Assembly (NCBI RefSeq): GCF_041435115.1
Contig: NZ_CP108046.1
Coordinates: 2,356,001 to 2,420,000, forward strand
Direction: 5' to 3'
DNA: 64,000 bases
Source of the DNA: Streptomyces sp. NBC_00289
GTDB lineage: Bacteria > Actinomycetota > Actinomycetes > Streptomycetales > Streptomycetaceae
Under the pieces are notes generated by a model, which was not told the DNA's origin, ran no database searches, and saw nothing but the letters and a program-made list of their open reading frames with translations. Numbering within the stretch: position 1 is the first letter of the stretch; each line of letters starts with the position of its first letter. A program made the position numbers and the translations under genes. Positions 25,339 to 32,300 of the stretch are shown here, piece by piece.

Positions 25339-26486
25339 GCCGCCTCCTCGGTGAACCGGTCGGGCCGCAGCGGCGCGATGTCCAGGTCGGGTGTCGTCCC
25401 GGTCAGTACCTGCGCGATCAGGTGTCCGGTGCCGGTGGCGAGTCCGATGCCTGCGCCCTCGTGCCCGCAGGCGTGCAGCAGTCCGGGCACCCGCGGGTCG
25501 GCTCCGACGGCGGGCAGGTGGTCGGGCAGGTAGGGGCGGAAGCCGAGGTAGGCGCGGATGGCGCGGACCTCCGACAGGAAGGGGAACAGGCGGGTGGCGC
25601 CGGCCGCCAGGGCCCGCACGGCGGGCAGCGAGAACGACCGGTCGAAGCCGACCCGTTCGCGGCTCGCGCCGATCAGGACCGGTCCGGCGGCCGTGCCCTC
25701 GACGACCGGTGAGGTCTGGAGGGCGGCCGAGTCGCTGGCCACGTCGGCCACGTACTCGGCGGCGTACACCTTGTGGTGGATCAGGCGCGGGAGCGGTTCG
25801 GTGACCAGGACGAACCCGCGTCGCGGCCGGACGGGCAGGGTGGTGCCCGCGAGCGCCGCGAGGTCCGCGCCCCAGGTTCCGGCCGCGTTGACGACGGCCG
25901 GGGCGTGGATGTCGCCCTGGTCGGTGCGGACGGCGCGCACCGTCCCGTCGGGTGCCCGCAGGACGTCCGTGACGGTCCGGCCGGTGAACAGGCGGGCGCT
26001 TGAGGCCCGGAGCAGGTGGGCGGCGGCGAGCGCGGGCATGACCTGCCCGTCCTGCGGATAGCGCACGGCGCCGGGCAGGCCGGGGGCGAGCCGGGGTTCG
26101 AGGGTGTACAGGGCCTGGCCGTCGACCTGTTCGGCGACCACTCCGCCGGCGCGCTGGCCGGCGGCGAAGCGCTCCAGGGCGGTGAGGGAGCCGGGTGAGG
26201 TGGCCACCACCAGGCCACCCTTGGGCTCGTACTCGACGGCGGGCCCCAACTCCCGTGCGAGTTCGCCCCACAGGCGGGCCGAGAGCAGCGCGAGGTCCAG
26301 TTCCGGGCCGGGTTCCTTGTCCGAGACGAGGAGGTTGCCCTCCCCCGCGCCGGTCGTGCCGCCGGCCACCGGACCGCGGTCCACCACGACGACGTCCAGG
26401 CCCGCACGGGCCGCGTAGAAGGCGCACGCGGCGCCGACCATGCCGGCCCCGACGACCACGACATCGCAGGTCAGTCGCTGACTCAC
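25335..26486 (-). CDS. FAD-dependent D-amino acid dehydrogenase, hydroxyproline dehydrogenase beta-type subunit
   Basis: 383 residues of the DAO family (DadA/HcnC type). The GTG start opens with the FAD-binding motif VVVVGAGMVGAACAFYAARAG; VNAAGTWGADLA, GFVLVTEPLPRLIH and HACGHEGAGIGLATGTG are family signatures near the middle and C-terminus. It should oxidise cis-4-hydroxy-D-proline to the pyrroline. It is the first gene of the hydroxyproline operon. The start is so close to a -10-like CATAGT (26499-26494) that the transcript may be nearly leaderless. Confidence 0.87.
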   Translation of the reverse strand: MSQRLTCDVVVVGAGMVGAACAFYAARAGLDVVVVDRGPVAGGTTGAGEGNLLVSDKEPGPELDLALLSARLWGELARELGPAVEYEPKGGLVVATSPGSLTALERFAAGQRAGGVVAEQVDGQALYTLEPRLAPGLPGAVRYPQDGQVMPALAAAHLLRASSARLFTGRTVTDVLRAPDGTVRAVRTDQGDIHAPAVVNAAGTWGADLAALAGTTLPVRPRRGFVLVTEPLPRLIHHKVYAAEYVADVASDSAALQTSPVVEGTAAGPVLIGASRERVGFDRSFSLPAVRALAAGATRLFPFLSEVRAIRAYLGFRPYLPDHLPAVGADPRVPGLLHACGHEGAGIGLATGTGHLIAQVLTGTTPDLDIAPLRPDRFTEEAA

Positions 26487-26493
26487 GCCAGTA

Positions 26494-26504
26494 CTATGTC
26501 ACAT
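26494..26504 (-). promoter_or_regulatory. Possible promoter/GntR operator of the hydroxyproline operon
   Basis: A 9-bp palindrome ATGTCACAT (26496-26504) overlaps the minus-strand -10-like CATAGT (26499-26494), eight bases before the first gene. Such an overlap fits repression by the GntR protein of the cluster. Confidence 0.3.
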
Positions 26505-26591
26505 GGCTCTGCTGCTGAACATGGTGCGCGGGCGGCCCTGACCGGGGGTCGGGGCCGCGCGTGGACGTACCGGGCGGGTGGGGTTGGGACG

Positions 26592-26634
26592 GCTCCGGCG
26601 CCGTCGGCGACCTGAACGCCGACGGTGCCGGAGC
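26592..26634 (-). terminator. Strong hairpin terminator after the MmyB-like gene
   Basis: An 18-bp inverted repeat (26592-26609 with 26617-26634, one G-U pair) closes a 7-nt loop, ten bases beyond the stop of the MmyB-like gene on the minus strand. It also insulates the hydroxyproline operon. Confidence 0.8.
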
Positions 26635-26644
26635 ACCGGGGCCG

Positions 26645-27316
26645 TTACGCCTCCGGCGACGGCACGACGCTCAGATGGCCCGTGGCGCGTCGGGCGCGGC
26701 CGGGCCTGCGCGGGGTGGGCGAGGGGCGGCGGGCCGAACGAAGGATCAGCGTCAGCCTGGTGTAGCCCATCTCGCTCAGGGTCCGGGGAGTCTCGTCGAC
26801 GACCCGGCAGTCCGTGGCGCCCCAGCGGGGGTCGGGGTGCAGCACCGGACGGACGGCGCCGTCCTGTTCGACGGCCCGCTCACCGACCGCGCGGATCCAG
26901 TGCGGCAGGCCCTGCCGGTAGGCGGCCTCCATGATCGGATCCTGGGCGATGTCCCGGCGGATCGCCTGGAGCCCGTGGTCGTGGCCGTTGCGCTCCACGG
27001 CGGCCGCGAAGTGGGCCAGCATCGGCAGACACCAGCGCGACTCGTGCTCGCCGAGGACGGAACTCGCATCGGGGTGGAAGAGGACGAACCTGAGGAAGTT
27101 GTCACCGGGCATGGCCGTCGGATGCGGGCCCACGCCCCCGAAAAGTGACGCGAAAGCGGTGTTGGTCGCCACCACGTCCCAGCGGTGGTCGAGCACGACG
27201 GACGGAAAGGGGACCGCCGCCAGGAGGGCGGTGTAGTCCTGCAGATAGGCCTGGGCCTCGGGAGTGTCGGGGACGGGCCGCGGTGCGGACCGCTGCCCTC
27301 CTGCCTGATGTGCCAT
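26645..27316 (-). CDS. Stand-alone MmyB-like ligand-binding domain protein lacking a helix-turn-helix
   Basis: 223 residues. The segment from about 28 to 190 (FPSVVLDHRWDVVATNTAFASLF, then HESRWCLPMLAHFAAAVERNG, RQGLPHWIRAVGERAVEQDG and TRLTLILRSA) matches the PAS-like ligand-binding domain normally fused to an N-terminal XRE helix-turn-helix in MmyB-type regulators. Here only about 27 polar residues precede it, so the DNA-binding part is absent. An XRE regulator gene lies divergently 228 bp away, so the two may act together, or this may be a diffusible sensor. Ligand unknown. Confidence 0.65.
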   Translation of the reverse strand: MAHQAGGQRSAPRPVPDTPEAQAYLQDYTALLAAVPFPSVVLDHRWDVVATNTAFASLFGGVGPHPTAMPGDNFLRFVLFHPDASSVLGEHESRWCLPMLAHFAAAVERNGHDHGLQAIRRDIAQDPIMEAAYRQGLPHWIRAVGERAVEQDGAVRPVLHPDPRWGATDCRVVDETPRTLSEMGYTRLTLILRSARRPSPTPRRPGRARRATGHLSVVPSPEA

Positions 27317-27430
27317 CGGGAGGTCACCCCTCTTGCCTATGCGGCCTTCTCGCGGCGCCCTGATCCTGCTGCCCCGACGCGATCGGTGTCAACTATCGTG
27401 GCATTTCATGCCTGTTGACGGCTGAAATTG

Positions 27431-27444
27431 GCCACAGTTGTGGC
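27431..27444. promoter_or_regulatory. Perfect inverted repeat between divergent MmyB-like and XRE genes
   Basis: GCCACA (27431-27436) and TGTGGC (27439-27444) form an exact 6-2-6 dyad. It lies about 100 bp before the XRE start at 27545 and just downstream of a TTGACG at 27415-27420. It is a plausible operator for the XRE protein, controlling both directions. Confidence 0.45.
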
Positions 27445-27544
27445 GAGACCTGGATGTGAGTTCGAACGACCCGCTACTCTCCGGGAAGTTCACGGCAAGT
27501 GCGTGTGTTGTGAGAAGCCTGTGAGAGACGTAGGAGATCTGTCG

Positions 27545-28195
27545 GTGTCGGATGGCTTCGAGGGTCCGGGCAACGCGGCGTCGGCTGTGCTGCCGGGCGT
27601 CGTCGCCCGCGTCACCGCACTCGCCGACCGGCTCGGAGTACCGCAGGCGGAGGTCTTCGACATCGGCCGCCTGTCCGTCGCCTCCGGCGTCCCGGACCCC
27701 GTGGTCAAGGCCCTGCTGAGCGGCCGCCCCGCCGGCGAACCCGATGTGCAGGCCCGGTTCCTGCAGCGCCTCGACCTGCTGCGCCGCACCCGGCTGAAGC
27801 CCAATCGGCGCAAGTACACGCAGCAGGAGATCGCCGACGGCGCGGGCATGTCCCGGCAGCAGGCCGGCGCCCTCATCAACGGCGACCGGCGCCCCACCAT
27901 GGAGCACTGCGACGCCATCCAGCGCTTCTTCCGCGTGCACGCCGGCTTCCTGACGGCCGAGGACCCCGAGGCGCTCGCCGGCGCCCTCCAGCGCACCGAG
28001 CAGGAGCTCCTCCAGAAGCTCGCCGAGCGCGAGGCGGCCCAGGCCGCCGAGGACCCGCTGGAGCGGCTGCTGCAGGACCACGGCGTCCGCGGGATCGCCT
28101 GGCGGGCCGCACAGTTGCCCACCGACCAGCACCGCGACAAGGTGGCGGAGTGGCTGGACATGCTCTTGGAGAGCGTCAAGCGGCCCGAGTCGTGA
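27545..28195 (+). CDS. XRE-family helix-turn-helix regulator
   Basis: 216 residues from the GTG at 27545, which has GTAGGAG eight bases upstream; the open frame extends to a TTG at 27428 but without a ribosome binding site. An XRE helix-turn-helix lies at about 88-132 (KYTQQEIADGAGMSRQQAGALINGDRRP shape, with RPTMEHCDAIQRFF after it). The C-terminus is a charged helical stretch (about 145-190). It overlaps or abuts a metallopeptidase gene, the familiar arrangement of XRE repressor plus ImmA/IrrE-like protein. Divergent from the MmyB-like gene. Confidence 0.8.
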   Translation: MSDGFEGPGNAASAVLPGVVARVTALADRLGVPQAEVFDIGRLSVASGVPDPVVKALLSGRPAGEPDVQARFLQRLDLLRRTRLKPNRRKYTQQEIADGAGMSRQQAGALINGDRRPTMEHCDAIQRFFRVHAGFLTAEDPEALAGALQRTEQELLQKLAEREAAQAAEDPLERLLQDHGVRGIAWRAAQLPTDQHRDKVAEWLDMLLESVKRPES

Positions 28196-28209
28196 TCCGG
28201 GAGAGAACT

Positions 28210-28758
28210 GTGGGCATTGCCAAGGAAATGCGTCGCCTGTGCGGCGAGCTGGTCGCGGAGCTGACCCTGCCCGCGCCTGCCCCGCCCGCGGACCTGTACG
28301 GCGCCCTGTGCGCCGCCATGAGCAGACGCCGCGGCCGCCCGGTCCGCTTCCGTACGGCCGCCTTCCCGGCCGGCACCGCGAGCGGACTGTGGCTCGACAT
28401 GGCCGACCAGGACCTCGTGGTGATCGAGGAACGCACCGCACCCGACCACCAGTTGGTGATCCTCGGCCACGAGCTGTGGCACATGAAGGCCGGGCACTGC
28501 GGCCACCACGTCGCGGGGGCCGCCGTCGCGGCCCGCTTATTGGACGACGAGGCGGATCTCCAGGCGACCGTGCTGAAGGTCGCCGCACGCAGCCGCTTCG
28601 ACCTCGCCGACGAGCGGGAGGCCGAGAGCTTCGGTCTGCTGCTCGCCAGCAAGTGCCGCACCTGGCTGGCCGGTTCCGCCCAGCGGGGCCCGGTGCAGCG
28701 TGACCACCTGGCGGGACGGATCGAGGCGTCGCTGGGCTACCTGGGCCCGAAAGGCTGA
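28210..28758 (+). CDS. ImmA/IrrE-like metallopeptidase (toxin-antitoxin-like partner of XRE gene)
   Basis: 182 residues from the GTG at 28210, preceded by GGGAGAG; a GTG at 28192 overlapping the XRE stop is an alternative. The zinc motif HELWH is at residues 87-91 (GHELWHMKAGH), with acidic candidates for the third ligand in EREAESFG (about 136-142). Such proteins cleave or inactivate the partner XRE repressor in ImmA/IrrE systems. Leu110 is encoded by TTA (28537-28539), a codon read only by the bldA tRNA, so production may be restricted to late growth or differentiation. Confidence 0.72.
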   Translation: MGIAKEMRRLCGELVAELTLPAPAPPADLYGALCAAMSRRRGRPVRFRTAAFPAGTASGLWLDMADQDLVVIEERTAPDHQLVILGHELWHMKAGHCGHHVAGAAVAARLLDDEADLQATVLKVAARSRFDLADEREAESFGLLLASKCRTWLAGSAQRGPVQRDHLAGRIEASLGYLGPKG

Positions 28759-28824
28759 GAAGAGCCGGCGGCGCGGGCCGAGCAGGGCGCGTCGGTTCGC
28801 CCCCGCACGTCACGCCACGTCACC

Positions 28825-29868
28825 TCACGTCGCACTGCGTTCGCTCGCCTGCCTCAGATCACGCTCCGTCGGCCGTCTGAGCCCGGAGCCGGGCCGGCCC
28901 GCCGGATCGCCGGGACAGCCCTCGCGCAGGAGGTCCCGCCAGTGCTCGCGGCTCCAGTCGGCCGGAGCCGTGCTGCCGGTGAACTCCTCGACCAGGGAGA
29001 CGAACCGGCCGGGATCGCTGTGGAACGGGAAGTGACCCGCGCCCTCGAAGATCTCCAGACGGCTGCCCGGCATCGCCTCGCTCGCGCCGTACGCGTGCCG
29101 CACCGGCACCACGGAGTCCCGGTCGCCCCACAGCAGCATGGTCGGCATGCCCTCGGTGAGGTAACAGCGGTCCAGCATCGTCACCACCTGGCCGCGCCAG
29201 TCGACGACCGCGCGCAGGGTACGGATGAAGGCGTTGCGCGAGGTCTCGTCGGGCAGCGCGTCCACGAGGGTGAGCAGCTCCGGGGCGTCCTGGCCGAGGT
29301 CGGTGTCCAGGAACTTCAACAGGCGTACCGCGAGCCCCACCTGGAGCCGCATGCCCGGCAGCCGCAGGGCCGACAGCATCAGATGGGCGCCGGGCAGGGA
29401 CACCAGCCGCAGGACGGGGTTGACCTCCCGGCCCACCCCGCCCGCGCTGACCAGGATGAGCCGCTCGGTGCGCTCGGGGAACTGGTAGGCGAACTGCATG
29501 GCCACGCCCCCGCCCAGCGAGTGTCCGACGAGGGTCGCCGACTCGATGCCGAGGGTGGTGAGCAGGTCGCGGACCCCGTTCGCGTACGCGGCCACGGAGT
29601 AGTCGGCCCTCGGCTTGCCGGAGGCGCCGTGCCCGAGCAGGTCGGGGGCGATCACGGTGTGGGTACGGGCGAGGTCGGGGATCAACTCCGCCCAGGTCGC
29701 CGAGGAGTCGCCGATGCCGTGGATCAGCACCAGCACGGGGCCCTCGCCGGCCATGCGGAACGCACGCCGGTAGCCGTGCACCACGCGGTACTGCAGCTCG
29801 AGTTCTCTCTCGCCCACCGGGCGCAGCCGTACGGTGTGCGCCGGTTGCCGGCGTGGGGCGTCGACCAC
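28825..29868 (-). CDS. Alpha/beta hydrolase
   Basis: 347 residues from the GTG at 29868, nine bases after GGGAGG; the longer frame upstream is not family-like. The fold shows HGIGDSSATW (oxyanion region, about 50-59), nucleophile Ser117 in GHSLGGG, the acid residue near LLWGDRDSVVP and the catalytic His in GAGHFPFH. No signal peptide. The family includes esterases, lipases and C-C hydrolases, and the substrate is not evident. It is divergent from a 78-residue ORF. Confidence 0.85.
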   Translation of the reverse strand: MVDAPRRQPAHTVRLRPVGERELELQYRVVHGYRRAFRMAGEGPVLVLIHGIGDSSATWAELIPDLARTHTVIAPDLLGHGASGKPRADYSVAAYANGVRDLLTTLGIESATLVGHSLGGGVAMQFAYQFPERTERLILVSAGGVGREVNPVLRLVSLPGAHLMLSALRLPGMRLQVGLAVRLLKFLDTDLGQDAPELLTLVDALPDETSRNAFIRTLRAVVDWRGQVVTMLDRCYLTEGMPTMLLWGDRDSVVPVRHAYGASEAMPGSRLEIFEGAGHFPFHSDPGRFVSLVEEFTGSTAPADWSREHWRDLLREGCPGDPAGRPGSGLRRPTERDLRQASERSAT

Positions 29869-30129
29869 GTGCTTCGCCTCCCGTTCCGCGGCCGCGGGGA
29901 GCGGCCGAAAGCCCTTGACTCCAGCGTAGGGCCCCTGTCGGACGGCGGATTTCGGTGAGGTTTCACCTCCGCTAACCGGCCGGAACCGACACGACGGGTC
30001 CCCGGCCCGGGGGACGTCGGGCCGGATTGTCAGTGGCGGGCGGCAAGCTGGAGGTGCGCCACCGCTGTGCGGCGGCGTGCGCGCCGCCGGGCGCGTGACC
30101 GATGACGCCGACGCGGGGAGAGCCGACCG

Positions 30130-30366
30130 ATGCAGACGACCGTACTGACCGACCGTGAGCGCACCGCCGTCCAGGCGTATCTGCGGCTGCTGCACACGGT
30201 GCGCGCCGCCTTCGACGTGGTGGACGGACCGCCGGACGGCCGCCGACCACCCGTCGTCCCCCCGACCGTCCTCGCCGAGGCGGAACGAGCCCTGGCGGAG
30301 GCCGGACTGACCGGCAACGAGGAGGAGTTCTTCCGGCTGTTGCAGACCTGGTGTCCGGAACACTGA
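30130..30366 (+). CDS. Small hypothetical protein (78 aa)
   Basis: The ATG at 30130 follows GGGGAGAG by six bases, and the frame ends in a strong hairpin directly after the stop. The product is a soluble, mostly helical, acidic-C-terminal protein (TDRERTAVQAYLRLLHTVRAAFDVVDG ... EEEFFRLLQTWCPEH in outline). I do not recognise a family. The ribosome binding site, third-position GC bias and dedicated terminator make it a credible gene. Confidence 0.65.
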   Translation: MQTTVLTDRERTAVQAYLRLLHTVRAAFDVVDGPPDGRRPPVVPPTVLAEAERALAEAGLTGNEEEFFRLLQTWCPEH

Positions 30367-30389
30367 ACGGCCGCTCGCACGGCGGCCGT
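30367..30389 (+). terminator. Hairpin terminator after the 78-aa gene
   Basis: ACGGCCGC (30367-30374) pairs perfectly with GCGGCCGT (30382-30389) around a 7-nt loop, beginning at the first base after the TGA stop. Confidence 0.65.
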
Positions 30390-30434
30390 CCGGCCGGTAG
30401 CACCTCGACGGCTGGGACTCGGCCGCCCGCGCGG

Positions 30435-30485
30435 TTCAGGCGTGCGGCACGTCCAGGCGTGCGGCACGTTCAGGCGTGCGGCACG
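30435..30485. repeat. Three tandem copies of a 17-bp repeat spanning a gene end
   Basis: Units at 30435-30451, 30452-30468 and 30469-30485, each TTCAGGCGTGCGGCACG, the middle one with C for the second T. The third unit contains the last codons (VPHA) and stop of the phosphopantetheinyl transferase gene read on the minus strand; the other two lie just beyond that stop. Confidence 0.9.
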
Positions 30486-31150
30486 GTGACGGCGGTGGCC
30501 ACCAGCCCGTGCCGTACGGTCCACCGTCCCTCGAAGAACCCGAGCCGCCGGCCGCCCACCAGCGGTCCGGGTACCAGGAGTTCGGCGCGGAAGCCGCCGC
30601 CCGGCCGTTCGCCGGGTGCCACGAAGACCTCGATGTCGGCCTCCGTGAACTCCAGCCACAGCCCGGTGAGGGGGAACCACGCCTTGTAGACGGACTCCTT
30701 GGCGCTGAACAGGAGCCGGTCCCAGTGGACATGGGGATGCTGGCGGGCGAGCCGGCCCAGCCGGTCCTCCTCCTCGGGCAGGGACACCGTGGGCAGCACG
30801 CCGTCCGGCAGCGGCAGATGGGGTTCTGCGTCGATGCCGAGACTCGCCAGGTCGGTTGCGCGGACCAGGGCGGCGGCGCGGTAGCCGTCGCAGTGGGTCA
30901 TGCTGCCGGCCAGTCCGGCCGGCCAGCGCGGGGCGCCGCGTTCGCCGGGCAGGACGGGCTGTGGCGGCACGCCGAGCTTGTCCATGGCCCGGCGGGCACA
31001 GGAACGTACGGCGGCGAACTCGCGCCGCCGCTTGGGCACCGCCTGGGCGACGACGGCCGCCTCCTGCGGGTACAGGAAATCGTCCTGGGGCCCTTCGTCG
31101 CCGTGGGCCTCGACGGTGACCACCGAGCCCGGCAGGAGTTCCTCGATCAC
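30470..31150 (-). CDS. 4'-phosphopantetheinyl transferase (Sfp type)
   Basis: 226 residues from the GTG at 31150, which overlaps the stop of the metallophosphoesterase gene (GTGA). Family motifs: SMTHCDGYRAAAL (about 83-95), GIDAEP with metal-binding Asp107 and Glu109, and the FSAKESVYKAW motif with Lys151/Glu152. It transfers phosphopantetheine from CoA to acyl or peptidyl carrier proteins, as needed for polyketide and nonribosomal peptide synthesis. No carrier-protein gene lies in this window, so it probably serves clusters elsewhere. The C-terminal codons sit in a 17-bp tandem repeat. Confidence 0.92.
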   Translation of the reverse strand: MIEELLPGSVVTVEAHGDEGPQDDFLYPQEAAVVAQAVPKRRREFAAVRSCARRAMDKLGVPPQPVLPGERGAPRWPAGLAGSMTHCDGYRAAALVRATDLASLGIDAEPHLPLPDGVLPTVSLPEEEDRLGRLARQHPHVHWDRLLFSAKESVYKAWFPLTGLWLEFTEADIEVFVAPGERPGGGFRAELLVPGPLVGGRRLGFFEGRWTVRHGLVATAVTVPHA

Positions 31151-32007
31151 GCGTCCCCGTCCTCCCTCGGCAGGATGCGGCGCAGCCGTCCCGGCGGCTG
31201 CGGGCGCTTGCGCCACTCCCGGGGGTATCCCACCGACACCTCCTCGAAGCGGACGCCCTCGTGCCAGGTGGTGCGCGGGATGTGGAGGTGGCCGTAGACC
31301 ATGGTCTCGACGCGGAAGCGGCGGTGCCAGTCGGCGGTCTGGCGGGTGCCGCACCACATGGCGAACTCGGGGTACCACAGGACGTCCGTGGGATGCCGGT
31401 CCAGCGGGTAGTGGTTGACGAGGACCGTGGGCAGGTCGTCGGGCAGTTCGGCGAGCCGGTCGGCGGTCGCCTCGACCCGGGCCCGGCACCACGCCTCCCT
31501 GGTCGGGTAGGGGTCGGGGTGCAGCAGGTACTCGTCGTTGCAGACGACGCCGGTCTTGTGCGCGTACTCCAGTCCCTGCTCCTTGGTCTCGCAGCCGGCC
31601 GGCAGGAAGGAGTAGTCGTACAGCAGGAACAGCGGGGCGACGGCCACCGGGCCGCCGGGGCCGTCCCAGACCGGGTACGGGTCCTCGGGCGTCGTCACAC
31701 CGAGCTCCCGGCACAGGGCGACGAGGTGCTCGTAGCGGGCCAGGCCACGCAGGGTGACGGGATCCTTCGGGTGGGTCCACAGCTCGTGGTTGCCGGGAAC
31801 CCAGACGACCCTGCGGAAGCGGCCCGCGAGGGTTTCCAGGGCCCAGCGGATGTCCGCCACGGTCTCCGCGACGTCGCCGGCCACCAGGAGCCAGTCCTCG
31901 TCCGAGTCCGGGCGCATCTTCTCCACCAGGGCCCGGTTCTCCTCGTACCCGATGTGCAGGTCGCTGATGGCCAGCAGTTGTCCGGTACCGCCGGCCGTCG
32001 ACGTCAC
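31147..32007 (-). CDS. Metallophosphoesterase (calcineurin-like), cytoplasmic
   Basis: 286 residues from the GTG at 32007, with GGAGGGG upstream. The canonical metal ligands are all there: SDLHIGYEEN (Asp16, His18), GDVAE (Asp45), GNHELW (Asn73, His74), VNHYP and a GHLH near the C-terminus. No signal peptide. It could be a phosphatase or phosphodiesterase; the substrate is unknown. It is translationally coupled to the phosphopantetheinyl transferase and divergent from an ATP-grasp gene, and I recall a similar neighbourhood in other streptomycetes. Confidence 0.88.
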   Translation of the reverse strand: MTSTAGGTGQLLAISDLHIGYEENRALVEKMRPDSDEDWLLVAGDVAETVADIRWALETLAGRFRRVVWVPGNHELWTHPKDPVTLRGLARYEHLVALCRELGVTTPEDPYPVWDGPGGPVAVAPLFLLYDYSFLPAGCETKEQGLEYAHKTGVVCNDEYLLHPDPYPTREAWCRARVEATADRLAELPDDLPTVLVNHYPLDRHPTDVLWYPEFAMWCGTRQTADWHRRFRVETMVYGHLHIPRTTWHEGVRFEEVSVGYPREWRKRPQPPGRLRRILPREDGDA

Positions 32008-32300
32008 CCTCGCCCCCTCCGCGCGCACGAATGGGACCACGACAACATATTCGCGGTGCTTGTACAAGGCAGCGCCACGCCACCCGGAGCAGGGCCGGGA
32101 ACCGGCCGCGGCGGGGGCTGGACATGATCGTGAAATCCGTAACACGCACGTTGCACGGCGGGCCCCCGGGAAGCCGTATGATCGCCCCAACACCACCGCC
32201 ACGCATGTCCCTCGCACGGGGCGGTTCGGTGTCCCTCCATACTCCCTGGCCGGGCACGGCCTGCTTCGCCCTGCCCGCGAACCGTGAAAGGACGGCCTGC

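Noticed and set aside
27428..27544. 39-residue extension of the XRE regulator containing CVCCEK cysteines
   Set aside because: Only a TTG start is available, with no ribosome binding site, while GTAGGAG precedes the GTG at 27545.
28210..28758. Classic toxin-antitoxin pair
   Set aside because: The XRE-metallopeptidase order matches ImmA/IrrE repressor-protease systems, and no recognisable toxin fold is present, so I do not call it a toxin.
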